Notes: generated by a model from the sequence alone, not told the origin. DNA of 64,000 bases from a bacterium (GCA_021796435.1 JAJYXM010000016.1:502625-566624); one strand, 5' to 3'. Shown: positions 24,587-33,775, numbered from the stretch's first letter. Translations and numbers: made by a program.

Positions 24587-26700
24587 ACTTTGACCGAGTT
24601 GCCGAGACCTTTGCTCGGGTCGCCGAAATCCATCTCTTCGTCGGCGATGGCCGATAACGTCTCGTCAGTTATCTCGGCGCGCCACCAGTAATCGTCGATG
24701 ACGACATAGACCAAGCCGGAGTCGCCCAAGCGTCCGGCTTCTTGGGCTGCGGCGCGCGTGGCGTCCTTGTAGGTGATATCGAGGAAAATCCGGTAGAGCG
24801 GTCCGCCCGTCGGGATCGGATAATAGAAGACGTCTTTGGCGTAGCGCTGGAATCCGAATTGCATGACAGCGGCGGCGGAGACGCTTTGGTTGGCCAGTAC
24901 GGTGTACGGCTTTTTTTCGGCGTCGCTCTGGATGGCGCGTACGGCCTCGATGTCGCTGGCGCTGGTGCTCCAGCCATGGCCTACCACCATGGCGTCATTG
25001 CGCGGCAATGAATCGAAGGCCAGGGCGGCACTGAAACTCAAGAGCAGGACGATCGTCGCCGTGCCGCGTATCAGTCCGGCGTCCCTAGCCTTGTCCAAAA
25101 GCGTCGCCAGGCCGGGCAGGGCCGCGGCGAAGAGCAGCATCACGGCCATGGTGTTCAACCGATCCGCATAGTTGCCGCGTTCGTAGTCGATCAGGAAGGC
25201 GAATTCACCCGTCGATTTGAGCAGTGCGCCGACGATGAGGAAAAGGACGGCTGCGACCAAAGCCAGGGCGTACGGGGTACGACGCAGATCTTTGCGGAAT
25301 AGGGTGATGATCGTCGCCAGGAGCAGGAGAAAAGGCAAAGCTTGTTCGGCCAACGTGGACCATGCCGGCCAAAATACGTAGTGATTGCTGATGTACGGCA
25401 GGAAACGGTTCAAGAAGTCCATCCATGGTTGGAGCGAAAAGATCGCCTGGGGTTGCCAGTTGATCAACGTGTTTCCGCCTTTGCTCAAGACCACGAACAT
25501 GATGGGCACGGAGATAGCGGATGCGATCACGCCGAGAGCCGCCAGGATTCCGAGGATGATTTTCGTGCGCCGTGCCTCGCCTGACCTGGCCAGCAGGATG
25601 GTCATGACCATCAGGATGAACGGCACGCCGGCCAGCGGATGGGCGGCGACGCTCCAAGCGCCCAGGAGGAGCGCAGCGATGGAGCCTACGCGGTTCTCAT
25701 CCTGATCGAGGGCCAGAAGGATGGCGGAAAGCCCAAGGACATAAGCGAAAGATTGGGGAGTCGTGGCCACGAAGGCACCGAGCGGCAAGAGCGCGAGCGC
25801 GGCGAGCGATGTGTCGCGGCCGTGGCGGGCAAAGGCGAAATAGATGCAGGCCGAAAAGAAGATGGCGGCAGCCACCGGGACAAGCCATCTGTCCACCTGC
25901 TCGATCGGCAGGCTGGTGAAGCGCGACAGCCAGGTCGTGAATACGTACTGCCCCATGTAATACAGCGGCTTGGGGGAAAGCGTCGCCGTGTCCATGATTA
26001 TCTTCTCCGATGCGACGTGGAGGAAGCCGTCGAAACCGAATCCGATGCGATAGATGAGCGGTGCGATGGTGGTCGTGGAAAAAACGGCGACTGCAGCTAG
26101 CAAAGCCGAAAAGGCAGGACGCTTCACTATCCACGCCGAGAGCAGGACGCACAACCAGGTGAGTGCCAGCGCCAGCAATGTGCCGGAGGGCAAAAGCGGC
26201 CATGGCGTACGGATGCTGTAAGTGACGCCGGAGACCCAGGCGGCGTGGATGACGAAATAAGATGCGACACCGGTGATGGCAGCCAGGATGATGGCGTAGA
26301 TGATGGTCTTTTTGTCCAGTTCTTTTTGTGTCTTGACCGCGTGTTCCGGGATGGGCAAAACGGCGGTCAGGGCCAAGCAGATGAATATGGCCAAACCCAT
26401 GGTCCACATGTCGTCAGGAACATCCAGTTTGCCGCCAGCATAGAACCAGGCTGTCTGGACCACGGACTGTACGGCCAGATAGAGCAGGGAACCGAATCCG
26501 ACGGCACCGAGCCAGGTCGCGCCCGGTAGAGCGCGTCGGCCTAAAAGATACGAGGGATATAGGATGGAGAAGAAAGTCACGAAATGGCCTACGGTATAGC
26601 CCGCGATCCAGGTCTGGTTTGTGAAGAAAACGCCCAGAATGACTAGGCCGGCGAGCAAATCCTTGTATCTTTCACGCATATGCGTCCATAATGGTAGCAC
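24529..26700 (-). CDS. Large polytopic membrane protein, possible GT-C glycosyltransferase
   Basis: About 723 residues with at least a dozen membrane helices and a C-terminal soluble domain of some 150 residues. FGFDGFLHVASEKI in an early extracytoplasmic loop has an Asp placed like the catalytic Asp of GT-C enzymes. No close family can be named. GTG 26700 is preceded by AGGGGA; an internal ATG at 26679 lacks an SD. It might use polyprenyl-linked sugars from the nearby GT2 enzymes to modify a glycan or protein. Its 3' end overlaps the convergent glycosyltransferase. Confidence 0.6.
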   Translation of the reverse strand: MLPLWTHMRERYKDLLAGLVILGVFFTNQTWIAGYTVGHFVTFFSILYPSYLLGRRALPGATWLGAVGFGSLLYLAVQSVVQTAWFYAGGKLDVPDDMWTMGLAIFICLALTAVLPIPEHAVKTQKELDKKTIIYAIILAAITGVASYFVIHAAWVSGVTYSIRTPWPLLPSGTLLALALTWLCVLLSAWIVKRPAFSALLAAVAVFSTTTIAPLIYRIGFGFDGFLHVASEKIIMDTATLSPKPLYYMGQYVFTTWLSRFTSLPIEQVDRWLVPVAAAIFFSACIYFAFARHGRDTSLAALALLPLGAFVATTPQSFAYVLGLSAILLALDQDENRVGSIAALLLGAWSVAAHPLAGVPFILMVMTILLARSGEARRTKIILGILAALGVIASAISVPIMFVVLSKGGNTLINWQPQAIFSLQPWMDFLNRFLPYISNHYVFWPAWSTLAEQALPFLLLLATIITLFRKDLRRTPYALALVAAVLFLIVGALLKSTGEFAFLIDYERGNYADRLNTMAVMLLFAAALPGLATLLDKARDAGLIRGTATIVLLLSFSAALAFDSLPRNDAMVVGHGWSTSASDIEAVRAIQSDAEKKPYTVLANQSVSAAAVMQFGFQRYAKDVFYYPIPTGGPLYRIFLDITYKDATRAAAQEAGRLGDSGLVYVVIDDYWWRAEITDETLSAIADEEMDFGDPSKGLGNSVKVYKFDLSKPSKASTQTDGS

Positions 26701-26721
26701 GTTATCCCCTAGAGGGGAGAT
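26701..26721. repeat. Short palindrome between divergent genes
   Basis: TATCCCCTAGAGGGGAGATA lies in the 26 bp between two divergent starts, and each arm supplies AGGGG or GGGAGA as a possible ribosome site. It may be an operator or simply a mirrored SD pair. Confidence 0.45.
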
Positions 26722-26726
26722 AGTTT

Positions 26727-27338
26727 ATGCAGTTATACGATGCCGAGTCATGTTGCCTCATGACGAACGACAATGTTAAGCTTTATTTCCACGACCGTCT
26801 GTTGCGCGCCACCCTTTTGAGGTTTATCCCGAAGGACGTCAAACCGAATCACCTGACGATCCTGCGCGTCATCCTGACCCCGTTCGTGCTGTATTACATG
26901 TGGATGGCCGATTGGAGCGTCGTGTTGCCGCTCTTTTTGTTCGCGGCTCTGACGGATCTGCTCGACGGGTCTTTGGCGCGTACGCGGAAACAGATCACCT
27001 TGTGGGGTACGATAGCCGATCCTATCGCGGATAAGCTCCTGATCGGCTCCGTCGTCATCCTCTTCGTGGCGCGTGAGATCAATATCTATTTCGCCGGAGT
27101 TATCGTGTTCGTGGAATTGCTGATCGTCTTGAATGCGGTAGTCAGGCGAGCCAGAGGTAGGTCGTATATCAGCTCGAATTGGTACGGTAAGGTGAAGATG
27201 CTGTTGCAGGTCATCGGCGTGACGGCGTTGCTCATCGCACGTCTTTCGGGTTTGGACCTGATAATACCGTTCTCCGTCGGGACTTTCTCTATTGCGATAG
27301 TTTTCGCACTGATGTCGCTTTATACGTACGGGTTGTAA
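26727..27338 (+). CDS. CDP-alcohol phosphatidyltransferase (PgsA-like)
   Basis: A 203-residue membrane enzyme with the complete family signature D-x2-D-G-x2-A-R-x8-G-x3-D-x3-D (DLLDGSLAR then GTIADPIADK). It probably makes phosphatidylglycerol phosphate from CDP-diacylglycerol and glycerol-3-phosphate, or a related phospholipid. GGGAGATAG precedes ATG 26727; ATG 26760 is an alternative. Compare the variant transferase at 1315-2115, which lacks the last two Asp. Confidence 0.88.
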   Translation: MQLYDAESCCLMTNDNVKLYFHDRLLRATLLRFIPKDVKPNHLTILRVILTPFVLYYMWMADWSVVLPLFLFAALTDLLDGSLARTRKQITLWGTIADPIADKLLIGSVVILFVAREINIYFAGVIVFVELLIVLNAVVRRARGRSYISSNWYGKVKMLLQVIGVTALLIARLSGLDLIIPFSVGTFSIAIVFALMSLYTYGL

Positions 27339-27348
27339 CAAGATTACT

Positions 27349-27696
27349 ATGGCTTCTATAAAAGAATTAACTGATAGGATAATAGCATTTAGAGATGCTA
27401 GGGATTGGAAACAATTTCATAATCCTAAAGATTTAGCGTTATCGCTGGTGCTTGAATCTTGTGAGGTTATGGAACATTTTCAGTGGAAGAATTCTGAAGA
27501 GATGCAGAAACAGTTGGAGGAACATAGGAATGATATCGGCGAAGAGCTGGCTGACGTGCTCTATTGGGTACTGTTAATGGGCCACGATTTTAATATCGAT
27601 GTACTTGATGCTCTTGAAAATAAGTTAGAAAAGAATGAAACGAAATATCCAATTGATAAAGCAAGGGGAGTGCATACGAAATATAACAGGCTGTGA
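27349..27696 (+). CDS. MazG-like nucleotide pyrophosphohydrolase
   Basis: A 115-residue all-alpha NTP pyrophosphatase (RS21-C6/MazG type) that cleaves non-canonical or excess (d)NTPs to NMP and PPi. Metal-binding acids are in SLVLESCEVMEHF and IGEELADVLYW. AT-rich codon use separates it from the PgsA-like gene just 10 bp upstream, and it pairs with the equally AT-rich nuclease-helicase gene 3 bp downstream. The two likely arrived together. Confidence 0.9.
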   Translation: MASIKELTDRIIAFRDARDWKQFHNPKDLALSLVLESCEVMEHFQWKNSEEMQKQLEEHRNDIGEELADVLYWVLLMGHDFNIDVLDALENKLEKNETKYPIDKARGVHTKYNRL

Positions 27697-27699
27697 TTT

Positions 27700-29564
27700 A
27701 TGATTATCTATCAATCCTCTAAGGAAAAGTTTATTGATTCTGTTTTAGGAGGAAGGATTGATGAGATACTTATAGATTTTTATTTTAAGGCCACAAGAAA
27801 ACACGTCAGCCCAGCAGAGCAGGACGCTTGGAAGAAGTCTATGCGCTATATGCGTGATTTGTTGGATGACCCTGAAATACCAAGTGACGCAGGGGTGTCG
27901 ATTGAGTATCAGATACCTTTAACTTCCAAAAGAATTGATTTTGTTTTAACAGGAAAAGATGAAACCCAGGCCGATCATGCGGTGTTAATAGAATTGAAAC
28001 AATGGTCAGAAGTACAGTTATCCGAAAAAGACGGTATCGTAAATACTGATTTTTTTGGTGAGGTTAGCCATCCTTCGTATCAGGTTTGGACATACTGCAT
28101 TTTATTGGAGAATTTTTGTGAAGCGGTTGAAAAAGAAAAAATTGAATTGAATCCGTGTGCATATTTGCATAATTATATTGAAGATAATGTAATAAAGAAT
28201 GCAATTTATTCTGATTATTTATTAAAAGCGCCAGTTTTTCTTGAAGGTGATAGAGAAAAGGAGAAATTACGCACCTTCATTAAACGTTTTGTTAAATACG
28301 GTGATACTACGGAAGTGATGTATCGAATAGACCATGGCAGGTTGAGGCCGTCAAAAAGTTTGACCGATAGTTTAGGTAAAATGCTTGAGGGCAATAAAGA
28401 GTTTTACATGATAGATGATCAAAAAGTTGTTTATGAGACAGCACTGTTTTTGTTGAACAAATCCTCGGCAAAAAAGAAAAATGTTTTTCTTGTTCAGGGT
28501 GGCCCTGGCACAGGTAAGTCGGTAGTCGCAGTAAATTTACTGGTTGAGGCTTTGAACAGGGGATATTTAGCACAGTATGTTACAAAAAATGCGGCACCAC
28601 GTGCTGTTTATGAAAGCTTACTGACTGGTACATTCAAAAAAACAAAAATTGCTAATCTATTTTCAGGTTCCGGTTCATTTACCAATGTAGAAAGAAATTT
28701 ATTTGATGTTTTAATTGTTGATGAGGCGCATCGTTTAAACGAAAAATCTGGTTTGTTTGGTAATTTGGGAGAAAATCAAATTAAGGAGCTGATTGAGGCT
28801 TCAAAATTTACAGTCTTTTTTATTGATGAGAATCAAAGAGTCACCTGGAAAGATATTGGCGAAGAAGGAGAAATAAAGAAATGGGCTAAGCGACTTGGCG
28901 CCGATGTGTGTAGTTTAGAATTGACTTCTCAATTTCGTTGCAATGGCTCTGACGGTTACTTGGCTTGGCTTGACAATGCACTGCAGATAAAAGAAACGGC
29001 TAATGTATTTCTAGAGAAGGATTCATATGATTTTCAGATTTTTGATTCTCCAGTTGAGTTAAGGGATTTGATTATTAAAAAAATAGCGAAACAAATAAGG
29101 CACGGTTAGTAGCTGGATACTGTTGGGACTGGGTGAGTAAGAAAGATAAAATGTTGATGGACATAGTATTTCCTGAATTTGATTTTTCGATGCAATGGAA
29201 TCTTGCGAACGAGGGTAATTTGTGGATTCTCTCTAAAAGTTCAGTTAATGAAATAGGATGCATCCATACCTGTCAGGGTTTAGAATTGGATTACGTGGGG
29301 GTGATTATCGGTCCAGATTTAATAGTTAGAGAGGGCAAAGTTATTACCAGGCCTGAAAAGCGGGCAAAAACAGACGCTTCTTTAAAGGGGTATAAAGCAG
29401 CTGCGGTTATAGATAGAAAAGCTGCATTTAAGAAGGCTGATCAGATAATTAAGAATACATATAGAACATTGATGACCAGAGGAATGAAGGGTTGTTATGT
29501 TTATAGCCAAGATCAAGAGACGGCTGATTACTTTAAGAGTTTGTTAAATCGTAAAGATTCTTGA
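27700..29564 (+). pseudogene. DUF2075 nuclease-helicase, interrupted by a frameshift
   Basis: The first part (27700-29109, 469 residues) has a PD-(D/E)xK-like nuclease segment (RIDFVLTG, VLIELKQW) and a P-loop helicase domain with GGPGTGKS near residue 266, LIVDEAHRLN (Walker B) and ELTSQFRCNG. It ends early at a TAG. The rest of the family continues in another frame, readable as NKARLVAGYCWDW from 29094 and as a 143-residue frame from 29133 to 29564 with IHTCQGLELDYVGVI and RTLMTRGMKG. The shift falls in the A7 run at 29077-29083; one extra A restores the frame. It may be a real break, an assembly error or transcriptional slippage. Confidence 0.82.
29077..29083 (+). other. A7 homopolymer at the frameshift point
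   Basis: Seven A bases where eight would keep the DUF2075 frame open. Homopolymers of this kind are common sites of sequencing error and of polymerase slippage. Confidence 0.75.
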
Positions 29565-29589
29565 CTCCAGCCCATAAAAATGCTTAATT
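29561..29589 (+). promoter_or_regulatory. Promoter of the 29651-31510 gene
   Basis: TTGACT, 17 bp, TTAATT. The -35 overlaps the stop of the disrupted helicase gene. The leader then has a hairpin (CCATCCGGAC / GTGTTCGGGTGG). Confidence 0.6.
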
Positions 29590-29650
29590 GAGCCATCCGG
29601 ACAAAGGTGTTCGGGTGGGTTCTTTGGGCAATTCATGGAGGGTGAGGAAC

Positions 29651-31510
29651 ATGACGTTTCTTCTCGCTATCATTATTGGTGTACTGGGCGCGGCGCCGAT
29701 TCTCCTGAGCAAGCGTTTCGGCACCACGGCGATCGTGGCCGCGGTTTACGCGATCCTCACGGGGCTCATGATCTACCTCTGTCTGCCGTCGCTAGTCTGG
29801 CCTCTGTGGGGCGTGATCGGAGTCTTTACGGTCATCGCGTGGCTCATCTCGGCCATCATCCACTACATCATCCATGAAGTGGAGACGCGCAGCTACGAAA
29901 CGACCGGTAGGGTGTCGCCGATTCCGGTTGTGATTTTCGGCCTTGGTCTGTTCGCGTTGATCGGCCGTTCGTGTACCGGATGCGAGGCGTTCAGGGCACA
30001 GGAATATGCTTCACTCATCGGTCCGATGGAGCAGCGCGAGTGGACGCAAGACATCCAGCCGGCGAATCCCAAGCACATCAGGCTGGTGCCGCCGGAGATG
30101 GCGGGCTGGCTCGCGGACAAGCAGCTGGGCTCGGCTCCCGGAGCTATAGGCAGCCAGTTCGAGATCAAGGACGAGACCATGACCTTGCAGATGGTCAAAG
30201 GCGAGCTGTGGTACGTGGCGCCTCTGGACTTCAAGGACTTCGGTACGTGGCAATCGACCAAGGTCGCGCCTGGATACGTCATGGTGCACGCCGAGGATCC
30301 GCTGCGGCCCGTGGTCGTCAAGACCGACGAACATTATGCCTACATGCCGGGAGCGTACTTCGGCGAGGATCTCGAGCGGTATATGTGGTCGAACGGCTAC
30401 GCTTCGAGCGGTATGACCGATTTTTCGTTCGAGCTGGACGAGGCGGGCAAGGCCTGGTGGGTCATCACGGTGTTCGAGCCGACCATCGCGTACAGCGGCG
30501 AGAAAGTACTGGGTGTGGCGATCGTGGATCCGGTGAACGGGGCTATCGATTTCCATCCGATGGACAAGGTGCCGGATTGGGTCGACCGCGTCGTGCCGCG
30601 GAGCTTCGCCAAGATGTATGCCAGGGATTGGGGCGACTTGCTCGGCGGTTGGGTCAATTCCTGGTGGGGTGAGCAGAACCTGACGAGGCCGGAAGATGTC
30701 GAGATCCTCTACGGGTCTGACGGCCAACCGGACTGGGCCATCGGCATGACCTCGCAGAACAGCAGGGATTCATCGCTCGTCCGTCTGATCTACATGAACT
30801 CGCGGACCGGTAAAGCCGTCTCGTACCACGCGAAAGGCGGCACCGAGTCGGCGGTCCTCGCGGCGGTCAACAACAAGGTCTCGTACCGCAAATGGCATGG
30901 CAGCGGACCGGTGCTGTACAACCTGTACGGCCACATGGTTTCGGTCGTTCCGCTCTTGGGCGAGAATCACACCTATCAGGGTGTGGCCATCGTGAGCGTG
31001 GACAACCTGCAAGTCGCGGTGGGCGAGAACCAGCAACAGGCCCTGCGTGAATTCCAGAAGATCATGAACGAGAGCGGCCAGCAGATCGTGGCGGAAGCCG
31101 CGCATGCGGTGAAGTCGCTCGAACTCAAGATCGATCGCTTCGCGGTAGAGATGCAGAGCGGAGACCCGACGTACTACATCCATCTCGAAGGCATTCCGCA
31201 CATCTTCACTGGGGGCAATACGCTTTCCGAGAAGCTGCGCCTGACGCAAGTCGGTGATCTCGTCAGGGTGACCTACGAGGATTCCGGCGAGAGCGTGATG
31301 CCGCTCACGGCGTTCGATAACTGTTCGCTCGAGATCGAGAAGAGCAAAGCGGAGGGCGACCTCCATACTCGCGTGGAGGAGCGTAAAGAGAAGGTCGAGG
31401 CGGAACGCGCCGGCCCGACCATGCGCGAGAAGCTGAACCAGCTCCCGGATGAAGAGCTGCAGAGGCTCATGCAACTTCGTAGCCAGGACGCAGGTCCGGG
31501 CGACAAATAG
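29651..31510 (+). CDS. Large orphan membrane-anchored protein
   Basis: A 619-residue protein I do not recognise. Three to four N-terminal helices (TFLLAIIIGVLGAAPILLS, VAAVYAILTGLMIYLCL, IPVVIFGLGLFALIG) precede a large soluble region rich in Trp and aromatic residues (SWWGEQNLTRPEDVEILYG), and the C-terminus is a charged helix (EERKEKVEAERAG). ATG 29651 is preceded by GGTGAGGAAC. It has its own promoter and terminator and high-GC third positions, unlike the AT-rich genes just upstream. A sensor, transporter part or surface enzyme are all possible. Confidence 0.75.
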   Translation: MTFLLAIIIGVLGAAPILLSKRFGTTAIVAAVYAILTGLMIYLCLPSLVWPLWGVIGVFTVIAWLISAIIHYIIHEVETRSYETTGRVSPIPVVIFGLGLFALIGRSCTGCEAFRAQEYASLIGPMEQREWTQDIQPANPKHIRLVPPEMAGWLADKQLGSAPGAIGSQFEIKDETMTLQMVKGELWYVAPLDFKDFGTWQSTKVAPGYVMVHAEDPLRPVVVKTDEHYAYMPGAYFGEDLERYMWSNGYASSGMTDFSFELDEAGKAWWVITVFEPTIAYSGEKVLGVAIVDPVNGAIDFHPMDKVPDWVDRVVPRSFAKMYARDWGDLLGGWVNSWWGEQNLTRPEDVEILYGSDGQPDWAIGMTSQNSRDSSLVRLIYMNSRTGKAVSYHAKGGTESAVLAAVNNKVSYRKWHGSGPVLYNLYGHMVSVVPLLGENHTYQGVAIVSVDNLQVAVGENQQQALREFQKIMNESGQQIVAEAAHAVKSLELKIDRFAVEMQSGDPTYYIHLEGIPHIFTGGNTLSEKLRLTQVGDLVRVTYEDSGESVMPLTAFDNCSLEIEKSKAEGDLHTRVEERKEKVEAERAGPTMREKLNQLPDEELQRLMQLRSQDAGPGDK

Positions 31511-31541
31511 CGGTCAGGGCGAACCTAACCGCTACACTACG

Positions 31542-31571
31542 ACGACGGATCCTACATCCGTCGTTTCGATT
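31542..31571 (+). terminator. Terminator after the 29651-31510 gene
   Basis: ACGACGGAT pairs with ATCCGTCGT around a 5-nt loop, followed by TTCGATTTT. Confidence 0.78.
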
Positions 31572-31580
31572 TTCAGAGAG

Positions 31581-31609
31581 TTGTCTTTGGCTGTCGGTTG
31601 AGCTAATAT
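31581..31609 (+). promoter_or_regulatory. Promoter giving a probable leaderless mRNA for the bPH2 gene
   Basis: TTGTCT, 17 bp, TAATAT, then only 6 nt to ATG 31616. No SD is possible, so transcription should start at or next to the A of ATG. Confidence 0.8.
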
Positions 31610-31615
31610 TACGCC

Positions 31616-32374
31616 ATGTTCCACATCGAGGACGTCTTACAGCTCAAAGACGGGGAAAAGGTCAGTTTCATCGTCAGGCGGCATCCGATCACGCTGGCTC
31701 CGGGGCTTATCCTGGCGCTCGTCCTGATCGTACTGCCTTTCTTTTTGATGTTCCCCATGTTCTCCTGGGGCGTCTTCGGGCTGGTGTTGTTCGTCGTATC
31801 CGTGGTCATCGGCATCTCGGTTGCCATCAGGACGCTGCTCGTGTGGGATTCCGATGTCCTGATCCTCACCAATATCCGGCTGATTGACGTGGACCAGAAG
31901 GGGATATTCACGCGGCTGGTGACGGAGGCCCTGTTGGACAAGATACAGGACGTCTCCTGGAGCAAGGTCGGCATAATCGAATCGATCTTCAGGATCGGCA
32001 CGGTGAAGGTGCAGACTGCTGGCACGGCGGCGTTGATCGAGGCGCGGAAGGTGTCCAGGCCGGAGACATTGCATCGGATGATCAATGACCTCAAGCAGGA
32101 TGTGCAGCCGGCTTCGTCCGGCAAAGCACCGGATCAGGGAGAGAAGGTCAAATCCATCTGCAAGATGCTGGAAGGTTATTCGTTCGAGGAACTGCAGCGC
32201 ATCGAGACGATCTTGAAAGCGCGTGAACGCGCGGCGGTGACCGATGCGTTCTTGGCGCAGGGCGCGGAGGAAAGGGAAAAAGAGGAAGTGACGAAGAAGA
32301 AAGTGGACGACCTGCCGGATGAATTCATCGAAAAGGAAGTCAGCGACGAAAAGACGACGGAGGACGAGGTATGA
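31616..32374 (+). CDS. bPH2/YdbS-type PH-domain membrane protein
   Basis: A 252-residue protein with two central helices (LILALVLIVLPFFLMF and GLVLFVVSVVIGISVAI), then a bacterial PH-like beta domain (ILTNIRLIDVDQKGIF, LDKIQDVSWSKVG, GTVKVQTAG), and a long charged C-terminal helix. The family is membrane-bound, with no proven chemical activity. Start overlaps of 4 bp link it to the FtsB-like gene, so it likely works in envelope upkeep or division. Confidence 0.85.
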   Translation: MFHIEDVLQLKDGEKVSFIVRRHPITLAPGLILALVLIVLPFFLMFPMFSWGVFGLVLFVVSVVIGISVAIRTLLVWDSDVLILTNIRLIDVDQKGIFTRLVTEALLDKIQDVSWSKVGIIESIFRIGTVKVQTAGTAALIEARKVSRPETLHRMINDLKQDVQPASSGKAPDQGEKVKSICKMLEGYSFEELQRIETILKARERAAVTDAFLAQGAEEREKEEVTKKKVDDLPDEFIEKEVSDEKTTEDEV

Positions 32375-32787
32375 GAGACGGGAATCAGCAAAAGACGTGG
32401 TGGCAGAAGGCTTTGCGTTGGCCGGTCTTCCTGATCTTCAATCTGGCACTGCTCCTGTTCGTCGGAATCTCCACGGTGCGCGAGACGTATCGCGGATATT
32501 CCTTGGAGAAGGAGATCGCCTCGCTCGAGTCGAAAGCCGATTCGTTGGAAGCCAAGAAAATGAAGCTCGTGCAGCTGACCGAATCGTTGGCCACGCCGGA
32601 GAAGGTGGAATACGAAGCACGGGCGCGTTTGGGCTGGAAAAAACCGGGTGAAACGGTGTATGTGATGCAGGGTTTCGAGGCCGCTGGCCAAAATCCTGCA
32701 GCCGATATAATCTCTGAACCTAAGCCTTTAGAGGAGTCTAATCCACGTCTGTGGTTCAAATATTTCTTCGAGCCAGATAAAATGTAA
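32371..32787 (+). CDS. FtsB/DivIC-like septum formation initiator
   Basis: A 138-residue bitopic protein: one membrane helix (PVFLIFNLALLLFVGIS), a coiled coil (LEKEIASLESKADSLEAKK) and the family's short globular piece (EARARLGWKKPGETVYVM). In the divisome this class bridges FtsL and FtsQ. ATG 32371 overlaps the bPH2 stop. The proline-rich tail is not part of the family core. Confidence 0.88.
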   Translation: MRDGNQQKTWWQKALRWPVFLIFNLALLLFVGISTVRETYRGYSLEKEIASLESKADSLEAKKMKLVQLTESLATPEKVEYEARARLGWKKPGETVYVMQGFEAAGQNPAADIISEPKPLEESNPRLWFKYFFEPDKM

Positions 32788-32790
32788 AAT

Positions 32791-33408
32791 ATGCAGAATA
32801 TCAAAAGTAAGTACGATCCGAGGATCGTGATGGCTGTCTTGGGCGGGATAATCGCCTTGTCGCTCCTGTTCTCTTGGTTGATCTTGGCGGTTTACGTGCA
32901 GCGTGATCATAGCGTCATGGTGCGCCGTTTGGCTGGGTTCTTCCCGGTGGCCAAGGTAGGCAACGAGACGATAACATACAGCAACTATCTGACGGCGCGC
33001 GATGCCATCGAGACATTCTTGAAATCGGAAGCCGTGCAGCAAGCCGGCAGCGGTCAGAAGATGGACGCCACGATGGAGCAGAATGCGTATGAGCGTCTGA
33101 TCCATGAAGCTGCGGTCCGTATCTTGGCTAAGCATAAGGGAGTGTCCATGACGGATGACGAGGTGCTCACTACGTACAACGGTTATATCGAGATGGCGAG
33201 CAGCACGGTGCCGGATGTGCCGAAGTACTTGAAAGACACATTCAACTGGACGGAAGAACAATATCGCAATGCCGTGGTAAGGCCGCAGTTGCTGGAAGAG
33301 AAGCTCGCCAACTCATACGGTTCGACGACCGATGAATACGCGAAATACGATGCTGACATCCAAAAGTTAGAGAGCGGTCCGGAGGTGCAGAAGTACTTCA
33401 GATTCTAA
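32791..33408 (+). CDS. SurA-N-like membrane-anchored chaperone domain
   Basis: A 205-residue protein with an N-terminal membrane helix (VMAVLGGIIALSLLFSWLILAVYV) and a helical SurA/PrsA-type chaperone region beginning FPVAKVGNETITYSNYL. The parvulin PPIase domain usually found after it is absent, so it is a short form. It follows the FtsB-like gene by 3 bp and probably assists folding outside the membrane. Confidence 0.75.
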   Translation: MQNIKSKYDPRIVMAVLGGIIALSLLFSWLILAVYVQRDHSVMVRRLAGFFPVAKVGNETITYSNYLTARDAIETFLKSEAVQQAGSGQKMDATMEQNAYERLIHEAAVRILAKHKGVSMTDDEVLTTYNGYIEMASSTVPDVPKYLKDTFNWTEEQYRNAVVRPQLLEEKLANSYGSTTDEYAKYDADIQKLESGPEVQKYFRF

Positions 33409-33423
33409 AGATCTTCAGAAAGT

Positions 33424-33471
33424 TCGGCCATCAGCTTGCGTTGCTTGAAAACGCAGGGTTTGGATGGCCGA
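33424..33471. other. Two-tier hairpin just upstream of tRNA-Gly
   Basis: TCGGCCATC/GATGGCCGA enclose a second stem TGCGTT/AACGCA. It ends 4 nt before the tRNA and may terminate the upstream transcript or fold in the pre-tRNA leader; there is no T-run. Confidence 0.55.
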
Positions 33472-33475
33472 TCTG

Positions 33476-33550
33476 GCGGGTATCGTATAGTGGCTATTAT
33501 GGGTGCTTCCCAAGCACCAGAGGCGGGTTCAATTCCCGCTACCCGCTCCA
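33476..33550 (+). tRNA. tRNA-Gly (anticodon CCC)
   Basis: A 75-nt cloverleaf with encoded CCA. Acceptor GCGGGTA pairs with TACCCGC, the T arm is GCGGG/CCCGC around TTCAATT, and the anticodon loop TTCCCAA gives CCC. Confidence 0.95.
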
Positions 33551-33552
33551 AA

Positions 33553-33586
33553 CAAAACGCGCCTAAGAAATGGCGTGTTTTGTTTT
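33553..33586 (+). terminator. Terminator directly after tRNA-Gly
   Basis: CAAAACGCGCC pairs with GGCGTGTTTTG, followed by TTTT. Confidence 0.82.
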
Positions 33587-33766
33587 GATCGATCGGCCCG
33601 GGAATTGAACCTGGGAAGGATCGGGAACCGAGAGGTTCCCGTAGCGGAGGGAGCGACTCCGCCTCTCGCGAGAGGCGGGGGAGCTGGGAACCGCAGGGTT
33701 CCCAGGAGTACGCTTCGGGCGGGCGAGTGAAATTCCCGCTACCCGCTCCATCGCGTTGAACGCGAT
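33587..33766 (+). other. Hairpin-rich element downstream of tRNA-Gly
   Basis: About 180 nt without a convincing gene. Hairpins include GGGAACC-GAGA-GGTTCCC (33623-33640, a GNRA tetraloop), CGCCTC-TCGCGA-GAGGCG (33660-33677) and CTGGGAACC-GCAG-GGTTCCCAG (33684-33705). It ends with an exact 20-nt copy of the tRNA-Gly 3' end (33731-33750) and a further palindrome TCGCGTTGAACGCGA. A similar arrangement follows tRNA-Gln. Confidence 0.7.
33731..33750 (+). repeat. Exact copy of tRNA-Gly 3' end
   Basis: AATTCCCGCTACCCGCTCCA equals 33531-33550, exactly 200 bp downstream. It contains half of the T arm, the 3' acceptor strand and CCA. Confidence 0.92.
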
Positions 33767-33775
33767 TACCAGAAA

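Noticed and set aside
25639-26100. Plus-strand frame of 153 residues inside the large membrane protein gene
   Set aside because: Very charged, low-complexity sequence typical of the antisense of hydrophobic codons; no start signal.
29071-29110. Programmed -1 ribosomal frameshift in the DUF2075 gene
   Set aside because: The zero-frame codons are ATT AAA AAA ATA, so a -1 slip mispairs the P-site codon (TAA), and no stimulatory stem was seen. A lost A or transcriptional slippage fits better.
30011-30727. Long minus-strand frame inside the 29651-31510 gene
   Set aside because: Antisense shadow in GC-rich DNA; the plus-strand gene has promoter, SD, helices and terminator.
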